This document shows positions 44,478 through 55,611 of a stretch of DNA of 64,000 bases, one piece after another. Source of the DNA: Datnioides undecimradiatus (Eukaryota; Chordata; Actinopteri; Lobotiformes; Datnioididae). Where the stretch lies: positions 298,775 through 362,774 of the forward strand of contig WARS01003070.1 in assembly GCA_008933995.1 (NCBI GenBank), read 5' to 3'. The notes beneath the pieces are model-generated. The model did not search any database and had not been told where the DNA came from. It saw only the letters and a program-made list of their open reading frames with translations. Positions within the stretch are counted from its first letter, which is position 1. The number at the start of each line of letters is the position of its first letter. The position numbers were made by a program, and so were the translations under genes.

Positions 44478-46373
44478 CTGAGAGGAGACAGACAGCAGGT
44501 GTTTAGTTCAGGTGAACACCGAGCTGTGAAGCAGCAGGAGCCAAACAGAGACACCAGAAACCAGGACCAGGACCTCAGTCCGTCGAGTCCTGGTTTAAAA
44601 TAACTGACATTACAAACAAACAAGGAAGGAAAACAAACAAAAATATTGAAAAAAAACATAAAAGCGAGAAATATAATGAAAAAAGTCAGAACTCAATTAT
44701 TTAAAAAATAATTATTTTAAAATCTTAAAATATCATCAATAGGAAAAAAATTAACAAAATACCTAAAAAACCTTTTAAACCACAGTTAAAGAATAAAACC
44801 GAAATTGCTTAATTAAAAACATATATTATTGGAAAATTATTGGAAATTATTGAAAAAAACATAACTACTTTAAAAAACTGTCTGAAAATCTCATAAACAC
44901 GCTTCAGACGCCAGAATCAGATTCATCACAAACATGAAGCTCATTTGGTCATGATTGTTGTTTTGCTGAAAAACTAAAACAAGCTTCAGGTCACAACGAG
45001 GCTCCCGCCAGGAAGCCGTCTGCTGGTCATTCACACGTCACCGGCAGCCATTTTGTGCCAAACAGTTCAGTTTGTTTACAGTTTCTTACAATGAACTGCA
45101 ACATGATTGGCTGCCTGGTTTCACATCATCATCATCATCATTGTTGTCGAACAAACGGAGGCAGCGTTTCACGAGTTTAAAGAAACAGACTGATTTAATG
45201 TTTCAGGACAAAACACAGGAAAACAGACATGGCTCTCTCTGACGGTCATTAAACGCCTCATTTCTCCACTACACATCATTTCCTGTCTGGCAGAGCAGGT
45301 TTTACACCCACCACAAGAAAAACATTTAGAGACAAAGCAAAAACAGACGTTTTCATAATTAATTGAATCTGGGAAGTTTGATTTTGTTCACTTCATGATT
45401 CATTTAGTTTGTTTTGATTCTGATGAGTCAGACAGCGACAGGAAGTGATGACGTTTTAACCCTGAAGTTATTTTTTATTTTACTTCATTAGAAAATCTGA
45501 AACATTTCAAACAATAAACCACCAGAATCAAAGACTTTTATCTTGAATTTGAGTGTTTGAGCTGAACGAGTCGAACACTTCCTGTCGGTGGCTCCTTCAC
45601 AATAAAAGCCCTCCAGCATCACATGTTGGGATGATGTCACCTGTAAATCAGGAATTCATAATTTTTAGGTACTTGGACTTTTTACTTCACTACATTTATC
45701 ATAACTTATTATACTAATTAATACAAAACATAATAAATACATGAATTATTATTAAAGTGATGATCACATGAACACATTGATAATCATTAATCCATTAATT
45801 TAATGTTTATTATTCTTTGTTTCTTTTGATGTATTTACTTTGAACATCAGGTCACATGTTTGAACGTTAATGAGCTGCAGACGTTAACGCAGCGTTCGTT
45901 ACACACAAGTTCGTTTTCACTGTTACTGCGTTTAATTATAAACGAATGATGAAAGCAGGCAAACATTGACCTATTAATGTGCATTAAATATGAAATTACA
46001 AACAAATTAAAACAAAAATAAATGAATTTCTTCTTTGTTCATTTCCGAAATGTCTGAATTTAAAAAATTAAATTTGGAAATGTTAAAATATTTAAATCCA
46101 GTCACAGAAACTGAATCTGATGCGTTTCAGATGGATAACTTGTACATGCTAGGAGCGGGACTTCCTGTCACATGACACTGAAACATACAGAGGATTTAAA
46201 GTGGCCAATGAAAAAGAGACAAAAGCTGAAAAACTATATCTAAACATTTGTCATGTGACCGTGTCATTTTTATCTTTTGTATTAAAAGGAAATAAATGTT
46301 TTCTTACACTCATTTTAAATCTTTCAGAGTTTCACTCTGACATCGTTCACAGCTGCTTCCTGTCAGTGACCGC
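44478..46373. other. Intergenic or intronic sequence upstream of the zinc-finger copy
   Basis: Very AT-rich (especially 44640-44880 and 45650-46100). One copy of the dispersed motif acacttcctgtcggtggc then tccttcacaataaaag is at about 45577-45610. No further exon for the copy at 44065 was recognised. Confidence 0.5.
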
Positions 46374-46830
46374 TTTATTAGGAACACCTCTGTGCCTCCT
46401 GTGTAACTGAGCACAGCTGATCCATGTGAGCCGCTTCCTGCTGCAGCTTCACAATAAAAGCATGTGTTGACTTTTATTGTGAAGTGGTCACAGAAAGTAA
46501 ACTGACGAGTCCCATCTGGAAGTTTTTGTTCTCCTCATTCTGACATCAAGTTAATCACAATTAATTGATAAATTAAATAAATGATCTTTTGGGTCAAAGT
46601 GGAATGAAACCTCAACATCATCCCGTCACTGTCGTTCTCTCCTGCTGGTTAAAAGTCTCAAACTAAAACGAGAACGCTGACTGAACTTTGAACCGTTTCG
46701 ATCAGCTGATTTGTTTGTTTGGCTGCAACGTGAGCGTGTCGTTTCAGGCAAACCTGCAGTTACCAGCAGCGACCACAGGTGTCGCCATACCACCGATCTG
46801 CTGCAGGCGTCCCTAATAAACTGCCCACTG
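46374..46830. mobile_element. Short non-autonomous DNA transposon with imperfect inverted ends
   Basis: The left end cagtgaccgctttattagga and the reverse complement of the right end, cagtgggcagtttattaggg, match at most positions over about 25 bp (both continue to ACC or GCC). Ends of this type (CAGTGG, CTTTATTAGG, ACACC) are widespread in fish genomes. The CAG start suggests hAT, but the flanking 8 bp (cttcctgt and agtgcagc) do not match, so the class is uncertain. It contains a perfect 14-bp hairpin at 46447-46484. Confidence 0.6.
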
Positions 46831-46889
46831 AGTGCAGCTGCAGCGTTGAGGCTGTTGAAGGAGAGCGGATTGAAAACAGGGACCGAGTT

Positions 46890-47342
46890 TTGTTTTCAGC
46901 TATTTATTTTCAGTACTCAGCAGTTGGGTTATAGTATATGGACAAGTCTTCTGTTAAGAAATGAATTATCAAAACATAGTTTATAAAAGTGTATAGTAAG
47001 CATTACATATATATGCATGGAAACAAAAGTTAGACGTTAAAACAAAATAAAAGAGACGGGGGGGGCTGTTCCAAACCGATCTAGTTCTTCTTCTTCTTCT
47101 TCTCTAAAAACTACTTGAAATGCAGGCGGGAAAGTGTCCACTCAGAAAAACACAAATCAAACATGGTGCAGGAAGAAAAGGGCAAAATAAAAATCGAGAA
47201 TGTTCAGTTATTATTATTCATTTCTGTGTTCTAGATCACATCGACTCCTACAGCACTTGACGGTCACTGCACGGCTTTTTCTTTTTTCTTTTTTAAAACT
47301 AGCACCAGTGCTCCTGAAAAACGCTGACAACACACACACTCA

Positions 47343-47401
<59 letters not shown>

Positions 47402-48797
47402 GCGTCCAAATAGTCATAAAACGCAATTAAATATAAAGGGGAAAGAAATGACACCAATAAATACAAGAGGTTTCCAGAAAAGTGTAACAGAAAGGTTCAA
47501 ATGACCCAAACACTCCAAACAGGAGAATCGCCGAGTCGTCCCTTTTCAACGTGAGTTTGATTCTTTGGGGGGGGGGGGGGGGCAACTCGGCAGAGATAAA
47601 TATGGAAGAAAGGGATGATGGGAAGGCTCGACTGAGAAGGACCGTCACAACATCACTTGGTAGAAGGCAAGAAAAACACTTTCCATCGTTAGAACACAGT
47701 TCGTTAAATGTTCAGCAGAGTCTCAGTGGAGCCGAGTCCGCCATCTCCAGACCACTGAGGGATTGTGGGTGGGGGTGGGGTGGGGTGGGGTGGGGGGCAG
47801 GTGGGTGTTTTACATCAACACAGCTCTAAACTCACATCCTACAGACTAGCGCCGTCCATTACAAGTGTTAATAATCATAATAATAATAATATAAATAATG
47901 CGTCACCACATCGATCCGTTGGCTCTTCCTTCTGAGAACACAGTCAGGAGTACAATTACAATACAGGATCAAACAGAACAGTCCATTGTCGTCCACTACA
48001 CCAGGACGCCTTCAGACAGGGACCGGGGCCCGACAGGAAGCCGCTCACACACGCAGATTCAGATCATGTGACAGATGGCGAGCCGGTGCCGCCGGATGAC
48101 GACGCGGATCAATATTCATTTAAGGTTTTAAATGAACAAGAACATCAGCTGATTGGAACGTTTCTATTCTCCAAAGCTCGTAATCAGAGCGACTAATCTC
48201 GGGGGCCGCTTCCTGACGTCCAATCAGCTGCGAGGATACAAACCGACTGTGGGCAACCGTTTGCTTGCAACAAACTGTTGTGAGCGGTTCAGCGATGCAG
48301 CGTTAACGAGCTGCACAGATCAAACGCTGAACCACGACAACACCAAACGACTTTGCTCCGGTTGTGTGGCTCACTAAAGCGTCTCTGCTCAAAAGGTCCA
48401 CTTACTCGCTTTCTACCTCACCACAGTCTTCATCCCCCAAAAGAGCACACTCCGTTCTGATACATCTTTTGGTTTTGACCTTGAAACGATAATGAAGCAT
48501 TGATTCACCGGCTTTCCTCACACGACCATGTGGTGAACAGACAATGATTGCTGGCACAGACAATGCTTAATGATTCACTGCACGAAGGAGTTTTTAACAA
48601 ACCGCCGTCAATGGGCAGTCAAAATCACCCAGGAAACGAATGACATCATCCAATCAGAACGGTCGAATCAGAGCGTGTGCGTGGAAACAACAGGATTCAC
48701 GCTAAATGCTAATGATGCTAACGAGAGGCAGCACGCTGCTGCTGCTGAATCTGCGTGTGTGAACGAGGAGACAGGAAGTGGTCGGTTTGGGAAGCTC

Positions 48798-48847
<50 letters not shown>

Positions 48848-49367
48848 TGAAACCAGACCGAAGCATCCCGTCTTCAGTCCTCAAAGCTCCCAGACGTCAT
48901 TGCAGCCTCAAACACAAGGAGCAGAATCAAACCTGTGTCGCTCAGGAAACCTTTCGCTGTCACGAAGATCCGGTCAGGACCAAACCACCAAGAACCACGA
49001 TCAGAACCACCGGCAACACCGGACCGACCGGACAAGATAAATCAGGACCAGACCTCCTCACACTTCAACCTGGACCCTCACAGCAGCTCCGCCCCCCGAC
49101 AGTCAGTCCCATCAGTCTTTACGAGCTTCAATCAACAGTCACAGCTCAGTCGCTGCAGGGAGTGAGACAGGTGAAGTCTGTCTGTGAGGGACACATATGC
49201 AACCACGACCTGGTGTGGTCGTCCTTGAAGAAAGCCTGAGCTCAAAGGTTCGGAAACATGTTGCAGGTGTATGTGTGTATGCGTGTGTGTGGCGTCCATT
49301 TTGTGGCGTCCCACCTGCATTGTGTACTCATTCAGTCGTGGATGACCTGGACTGAGTCTGCCCGTCC

Positions 49368-49407
<40 letters not shown>

Positions 49408-49556
49408 ACAGACACACAGGGGAAATTGGGGGGGGGGGGGCAGGAGGAAGAGCTACAGTTTGGCACCTCAGGATACCTTGGCATGTGACAGGCCCCCCTC
49501 GCCCCCTCTTCACCCCTCCAACCCTCCCCATGCCCCCCCCAAAAAAATCCCTTAGC
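46890..49556 (-). other. znf646: Probable 3' untranslated region of znf646
   Basis: The 2.7 kb following the znf646 stop has no coding frame of interest. On the minus strand an AATAAA lies near 46903-46908, a candidate poly(A) signal. The region carries CA/TG microsatellites (47358-47398, 48800-48842, 49372-49402) and G runs on the plus strand (47567-47582, 47767-47797, 49428-49441) that would be C runs in the transcript. The transcript end is inferred only. Confidence 0.4.
47567..47800 (+). repeat. Poly(G) and GGGGT repeats
   Basis: A 16-base G run (47567-47582) and, 185 bases on, a gggtggggg/tgggg tandem (47767-47797) with more than four G tracts, able to form a G-quadruplex on the plus strand. 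Confidence 0.85.
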
Positions 49557-50445
49557 TTATATGAAGGGGCCACTGGGCATACCCAGGAAGTTGGGCCCAC
49601 CCATGGCCATGGGAGGGGGCGCCGTCGAGCTGCTCCAGTGCACCTTCATGTGGTGCCTCAGGTTGGACTTGGAGGAGAAGCGCTTGTCGCACTGCTGGCA
49701 GGAGAACGGCTTCTCCTTGGTGTGGATGCGACGGTGGCAAATGAGTTGGGTGGACACCCGGAACGACTTGCCACAGTCGGGGCACTGGTAGCGTTTGGGT
49801 TCAGTGTGGATTCGTCGGTGGTTCTTGAGGGACATCAGGTTGGGGAACTCCTTCTGGCAGGAGCTGCAGAAATAGGTCCCGGTCTTGTGGCTGTTCTTGT
49901 GGTTGAGCAGGGAGCTGGCATGGCGGTAAGACCGACCGCACTGGTCACAGACATGGGTCTTGAGGACCTCGCTTGTGCCCCCGCGGCTGTGGGCTTTATT
50001 CATGCTGCTGGGGTCAAGCCCTTGCTCTTGCATCAAGGTGAGGTCCAGACCTGACCCCCAGCCCAGCTCCCGGGAGCTCCCCGGTCGGGGCTGCTGGGGT
50101 CTGGGCTGGCGGGGCTGCGGTGCCTGTCCGTGGGTGATCTCCATGTGGAGCCTGAAGCTGGCGTGCGTAGGAAAGGCTCGCTGGCAGGAGCGGCAGGTCA
50201 GCTCCCGCTGCTTCTGGTGGACACGTCGGTGGTTGTAGAGCTGAGAGGAAACACGGAAGGCCTTGCCACAATCGTGGCAACGGTGGCGCCGTGTCTCGGA
50301 GTGGATACGGCGGTGGTTCTTCAGGGCGAGCAGGTTGGAGTAGGTCTTGAGGCACACGGCGCAGTGGTAGATGCCGACAGTGTGGGTGTTCTTGTGGTTA
50401 AGGAGGGAGCTGGCATGGCGGTAGGAGCGGCCACACTGATCACAT
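49557..50445 (-). CDS. znf646: znf646 coding exon 3 (fingers 25-32 and stop)
   Basis: The acceptor is ccctgcacag|A TGT GAT CAG. It holds eight fingers in two similar groups of four, starting CDQCGRSYRHASSLLNHKNT and CDQCGRSYRHASSLLNHKNS, separated by a Pro/Arg/Gln-rich linker. It ends HWSSSTAPPPMAMGG then NFLGMPSGPFI and a stop at 49557. The second group of four is what has been copied at 44065-44477. Confidence 0.85.
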
Positions 50446-53400
50446 CTGTGCAGGGACGAAGAAGACGAAACAAGGGAGGAGAAACAAGGAAGTGGGAGGA
50501 TGGACAGCAGGTAGAAGAGGGACATTAGTAACTGAAGATGGTGGTTTGTTTGCACTCTTCTAGCCAAGTTAGTCTCAGTTATTGGTTACCACTTTTTCTG
50601 TAGAAGTACTGAAATATTTCATCTACTGATCATCTCAGATGTTGCACATACAGGTATATGATCTGAAATCCGGCTTAAAGCTTTTAAAAGCAGCCTACGA
50701 CAAAGTGGTTTACCAAGTTATGATTTCTAGACAGGTCATGGGGGAGAGGATGGCTGGTTGGGGTGGGGAGGGACATGGGAGAAACTATGGAGAACTGGGA
50801 TGGATGTAGGGAACTGGGAGGTATCTGTCGCTCCCTGCACTGCACAAATGGACACAAGCTTCAAATAGCTTCTTTCACATCAGAAACAAATTCAAAGACC
50901 TTCTGTCACAGCCTTCCTTTGGGTGATTGCGACATTCTGGATGAAATGAGGAAAAGTCCATCAAACATGCCCAAAGAAAAGAACCTCCAGCACACCAGAC
51001 TGCAGTTGCTTGCAGCTACTGTCAAATAATAACCTCCAGACATGTGCAGTGCAGCTAGCCCCAAATACTTCCTAATCCTCCCTGAGATTTCAGTTTGCCT
51101 GGACATCAAAATGCAAGAGCCCATCACAAAACTGCATTTTCTAGTCTAATAACTGTCCAGTAATACGACCTAAACAAAACAAACAAACAAATCAAGGACT
51201 ACAGTCAAAATCAGAACAGGAGTAAGGAACACACATCAATACTTTCAAATTTGCTAAAATGCTACACACAAAATGCTACTTTAATAAAGTCTGTGTCAAA
51301 GTTTGCTGAGAGAACAAAGCATGAAAACAAAACATCTAAACATGAAATGTTTGAAGGTAGCCTAAAAAAACTCAAGTGTGTGATATATGCTAACTGAAAG
51401 CAAACAGGGTTGACTTATCTGGTCTCTCCACTAATTCAATTTGTCCAAACTTCAGAAAAATCCGAATTCCGGCACGCGTATGGTCCCAAGGAAGCCGGAT
51501 TGGAGATCATATACCTGTAATAGACATGTAGAGACCTAAATTTATCTTCACTATTTTTTTTCAACTTCGAAGAATCACAAACAACTGACGAGAACTCACG
51601 TGTACCGACACTCTTCGCCCTCTCCCGTGGGTGCAGCGGCCTTCCTCCTGACTTCCATGCCTACCTGGTTGTCCCCGCAGCGGTGCCTGGCCAGACCGGA
51701 CCTCCCCTGGAAGCTCTTCCCACAGGTGGGGCAGCCGAAGGGGGTCGCACCCTCCTCGTGGACCTTCTGGTGGTTGCGGAGGAACCTGGCCAGTCTGAAG
51801 GCTTTCCCACACGTGTGGCAGATGTGCTTCTTTCGCTGCGTGTGGATGCGCATGTGGTTGCGGAGCGCCATGTAGTTGGTGTAGGGCTTGTCGCAGAAGT
51901 TGCACCGGAAGTTGCCTGTTTTGTGGGTGTGCTTGTGGTTCAGCAGGGAGCTCGCATGTTTGTAGGCGCAGCTGCACAGGTCACAGGCATAGGGTCTCTC
52001 ATCAGAGTCCAGGTCCACAGAGCTTCTCTCCATGCTGATGTTCGTGGAGCTGGTGGTGGAAGAGGACGAAGGCAGGTGCTGGGCTGGGCAGTCGTGTGCT
52101 GCAAGCTCATCCGCTGTGGCAAATCCTTCACAGCAGCCATCGCATTCAAAATCCATTTGGGCCCCAGGGCCCTGTGGGCCTTTACACAGGCCGGCTGTAG
52201 TGTGGGTAGCTAGCTGCCTCTGGGTGCGAAACCCCTTGCCGCACTCTTGGCAGTTGTGCTTCTTCTGGGCAAAGTGAAGACGAAGGTGGTTTTTCATTGC
52301 CAGCCTGTTGGGGTATGTGGAATTGCAAACGTTGCAGTGGTACTCGCCAATTTTGTGAAGGTTCTTGTGATTGGCCAGGCTGCCTGCATGGCGGTACGTC
52401 TTTCCACATTCTTCACAGGAAAAAGGCCGCCGTCCACTTTCAGCTGGATCAAACTTCTGGGGTCTGGAGGTTCCAGCTGAAGAGTAGGGCTTTTTGAACC
52501 CTTGATTACCATATTTCACACCCATTACCTGGCCCTTTGATGACTCTCCTCTCATAGTCTGCATTTGAGACGGGCCAGGCTGCTGGAAGCGGGAACCATT
52601 GGGGCCCGTCCGAACAAGACCTTTGGCCCGGTGCTCCTCGTGGAGACGGAGGTGGTTGATCAGCTGCTTTTGGATCTTGAAAGCTTTGCCGCATTCTTCA
52701 CACTTGTGCCTGAAGAAGGAATCAACAGAGAAATGAAAAAACAACAGAATCTCTGTAAATATGATGAATTAATAAGCTTCAACCAATACTAAGGCAAGGA
52801 TGGTATCAAACATGACCCTTTGTTTGGGATGAAAGCAATTACGACTTTAGCACAAATCACAGTTAAATGTAGAATAAAATTATTTTATTCACTTTGCAGA
52901 AGGTGAGCAACACATTTACACTCTCATGTTAAACTGTGACATTATTCCTCTCAACCATTACTTCCAATTTCCTTTCATGGGTGTGAAATGTACAATTATC
53001 TTTAAACTGGTGAAAAGAATTGCCCAAAATAAATTGAAGGGCTGAAGACCTACCTCTTCAGATCAAAGTGGGTCCTTTGGTGGTTCTTAAGAGCCAGCAG
53101 ATTGTAGTAGCGTTTCTGGCACACCAAGCACCGAAAAACACCAGTCTTATGGGACTTCTTGTGGTTAAGGAGTGAGCAGGGGTGTCGGTATCCTCGTCCA
53201 CATTGGTCACACTTGTGGGGCTTGTCACTTTGGTCAACCATAGGCCTACGTCCATCGCCACCAACATTGTGGCTTCCTCCGGCAACTCCACCACCAACGC
53301 CATCTCCTCCAGACATGCCTTTGGCTCCATTCAGGCCTTGTTTGCTCATTGAGCTGGCCCGATTCTTTCCAGGGCACAGGTGGGTGATCAGGTGGTGGCG

Positions 53401-55611
53401 GTCAGCAAAAAACATGCCACAGTCAACACAAATGTGGTTGCGTCCATCCATCTTGTCATTGCCATTAGCTGATGTGCCTCCAATACCCTGTTGCTGACCG
53501 TCTGGCCTTTGAGGGCCATGAACTAACTGGTGATTCAGGAGGTCTTGCTTCCTGGAGAAACTCTGGCCACAGGTGGAGCAGATCATCCTCCACTCCTGCT
53601 CCAGATTAGAAGGTCCAGGTCCTGTTGGGTTATTGGCGTGGCTGCGCAGGTGGCTCCTGAGGGCTCTGAGGCTGGCATAGTGGTTGCCACACACCGAGCA
53701 CTGATACACTTCTCCATCATCGTCATCTTTGTCGTTGCTACCCATCCTCTTCCCTCCACTCTGGGAGTACTGCCTTTGGCTGCCACCTTCTTTCAGGCTG
53801 CTGGAGCTTCCTGTGGGCAGTGAGGTTCCACTGGAGTTGTGGTAACTCATGTTGCCCATAAAACCGTTGGACATGTTGCCCTGCTGCTGCTGTTGTGGCT
53901 GCTGGCCACGGCGAGGACACATGTGCGACTTTATACCAGATACATCTCCGTACATCTCACCACAGTCTGCACACACATGCCTGTCGGCCTGACGGTGAGC
54001 GGAGCTGCTCTGGGAGAGTGAGCTGCCGTCAAAACGATCGTGGAACTCAAGAGAGTCCAGTCCGCTGCTGTGGCCGCCATCTGGTACAAAGTGGGCAGCA
54101 TCACCAAGATTCCCTGGCAGTGAGATTGGAGTGGTGGCACCACTGCCCTCTTGTACATAGCTCTGCTGGGAGTCCAGAGTTAGGGGCTCTGGAGATAACC
54201 AGTCATTGCTGTCGTTACTAATTGGCTGGTTCGAGGGACGCCCCTTGTGGCTTCGCAGGTGGCTGTGTAGCGCTGCCAGGTGTGGGTACTGCTTACAACA
54301 GATGGTGCACTGGTAGTGGCCTGTCTGGTGGCAGCGTTTGTGGTTGACCAGGCTTCCCGCATGCCGGTAGCTTTTACCACACTCCCCACACTTAAAGCGC
54401 CGCTCTCCATCATCTGGAGAGTTGGCCTGGGGCACCCGGCCTCCGGAAGGAGAAGACACCGAGCCCTGCGATCCAGAGCTTAATGTGTCTGAGTTGAGGA
54501 TGGAGCTGTCCTGGCCATGGGAGGCAGGATGGGGATCATGAGTCAGATAGTGGACTTTCAAGGTCTCGAGATCTGGGTGTCCTGCGCCACAGTATGCACA
54601 TGTGTAAATGGGATTGTTGACTGGAGGGCCCATTATGGGGTCATATGGACCTCTCTTCTCACTGGGCAGCGGTGGCAGAGGCAGGGGGTCCCCCAGGGCA
54701 GGGGTGTATGCCGGGGATCGAACTGCACTCAGATTGTGAGGCATGATGCCTGGGAAGCTGCGAGGCAGTCCGAGGGAGGGTGATGCCGTGTTGTGCAGCA
54801 GGATGTGCTCCTGGAAATCTGCCTTATTTGGCAGCGCCACCTGGCACAGGTGGCAGAAACAGGAGGCAGTGTCGTCACTCTGCGAGGACTGAGTGCCACT
54901 GCTGTTGCTGCTGCTGCTGCTACTGCTCACCATGGATGCCCCGGGCGTCTTGAACTTCGAGTGAGTTCTCTCGTGGCTATTTAGAGCAGCCAGGTTGCTG
55001 AATTGTTTGAAACACACAGAGCACTTAAAAGTCCCTTGCTGGTGGCACTTCTTGTGGTTCACCAGGCTACCGTGGTGCCGGTAGGTTCTGTCACACTGAT
55101 CACACTTGAACGGTCTGTCCCAGGCGTCGTCCGATTCAGGGGAGCCTTTTTTACTGTGATCGTCTGTCTCGTGGCTTTGCAGGACACTATGTCCCATACC
55201 ACTGTTGTTCAAATGGGAGCGGCCAAATCCGTCCGAGAGATCTTGGGCGAGACCGTAGTCCCTCTCGTCGTGGCCCGCCTCTTCGGGTACTTCTTCGCTC
55301 TCTTCCTCTGTGTGGGCACTACTGGGGGACAATGTATGGATACGGAGGTGGTTCTTCAAAGCTACCGCATTGGGTAGGGTACGCGTACAAACAGGACACT
55401 GGAATGAACCCACCTCGTGAGACTTCTTATGATTGGCTAGGCTAGCAGCGTGCTTGTAAATTCGGCCACACTGTTCACACTCAAAACGTCCGATCTCTTC
55501 TTGCTGATAATGTGCTTTCATATGTTCTAGAAGACTTGGAGTACTCGGGCAAACCATATCACACTCTTTACAGGGGAAACCCTTGGCACGACTCATATCA
55601 TGCATTGCCAT
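49557..55611 (-). CDS. znf646: Multi-finger C2H2 zinc-finger protein, best match ZNF646 (1518 aa)
   Basis: Three coding exons (55611-53054, 52709-51600, 50445-49557) join with consistent phase 2 junctions at AG|gtaggt and AC|gtgagt donors and ttcttcag and cctgcacag acceptors. The product of 1518 residues has about 32 C2H2 or C2HC fingers. They recur as pairs: a first finger of the type CxxCGRxYRHAxSLxNHKKxH and, 7 or so residues on, a second of the type CxVCxKxYxNLxALKNHxRxH. This pairing and the large finger number resemble ZNF646 (human about 1.8 kb of codons, about 31 fingers). Position beside stx1b agrees with human 16p11.2. It is probably a nuclear DNA-binding protein, but targets are not inferable. 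Exon 1 has Ser/Gln-rich and acidic linkers. The related neighbour ZNF668 is the main alternative but is much shorter. Confidence 0.8.
50651..51517. mobile_element. Tigger/pogo-like MITE in znf646 intron
   Basis: 867 bp bounded by inverted ends: caggtatatgatctgaaatc continuing cggctt on the left, and on the right the reverse complement caggtatatgatctccaatc continuing cggctt, so 24 of 26 positions match. Both ends abut TA (50649-50650 and 51518-51519), the target duplication of Tc1/mariner/pogo elements, and CAGG ends with nearby TTGGGACC and GGATTTTTC phrases resemble Tigger-type elements. There is no transposase frame. It nearly fills the intron between znf646 coding exons 2 and 3. Confidence 0.8.
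51600..52709 (-). CDS. znf646: znf646 coding exon 2 (fingers 16-24)
   Basis: It begins G|CACAAGTGTGAAGAA after ttcttcag and ends TACAC|gtgagt. Fingers include CEECGKAFKIQKQLINHLRL, CEECGKTYRHAGSLANHKNL and CNFCDKPYTNYMALRNHMRI, with C2HC variants such as CPTCGKSFQGRSGLARHRC. A basic segment, VRRKAAAPTGEGEECRY, closes the exon. Confidence 0.85.
52710..53053 (-). other. znf646: znf646 intron between coding exons 1 and 2
   Basis: A 344-bp AT-rich intron with clear GT and AG borders. Nothing else is visible in it. Confidence 0.8.
53054..55611 (-). CDS. znf646: znf646 coding exon 1 (residues 1-852, 15 fingers)
   Basis: The start MAMHDMSRAKGFPCKEC is at 55609-55611. A likely acceptor tttgctttag|AGTACT just upstream (exon from 55617) puts the start codon 6 bases into the exon, and a second Met follows at codon 3. 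Fingers include degenerate C2HC ones (CADCGEMYGDVSGIKSHMC and CVDCGMFFADRHHLITHLC). Long linkers contain Ser runs, a QPQQQQQ tract and a Gly-rich segment. The donor is CTGAAGAG|gtaggt. Confidence 0.85.

Noticed and set aside
44042..44659. 205-codon minus-strand open frame over the zinc-finger copy
   Set aside because: It is the shifted frame of the zinc fingers; the true frame shows intact C2H2 spacing. The same shadow occurs in znf646 exon 3 near 49552-49785.
49485..50054. 189-codon plus-strand frame opposite znf646 exon 3
   Set aside because: It is antisense to well-supported zinc-finger coding sequence; the openness follows from GC-rich codons on the other strand.
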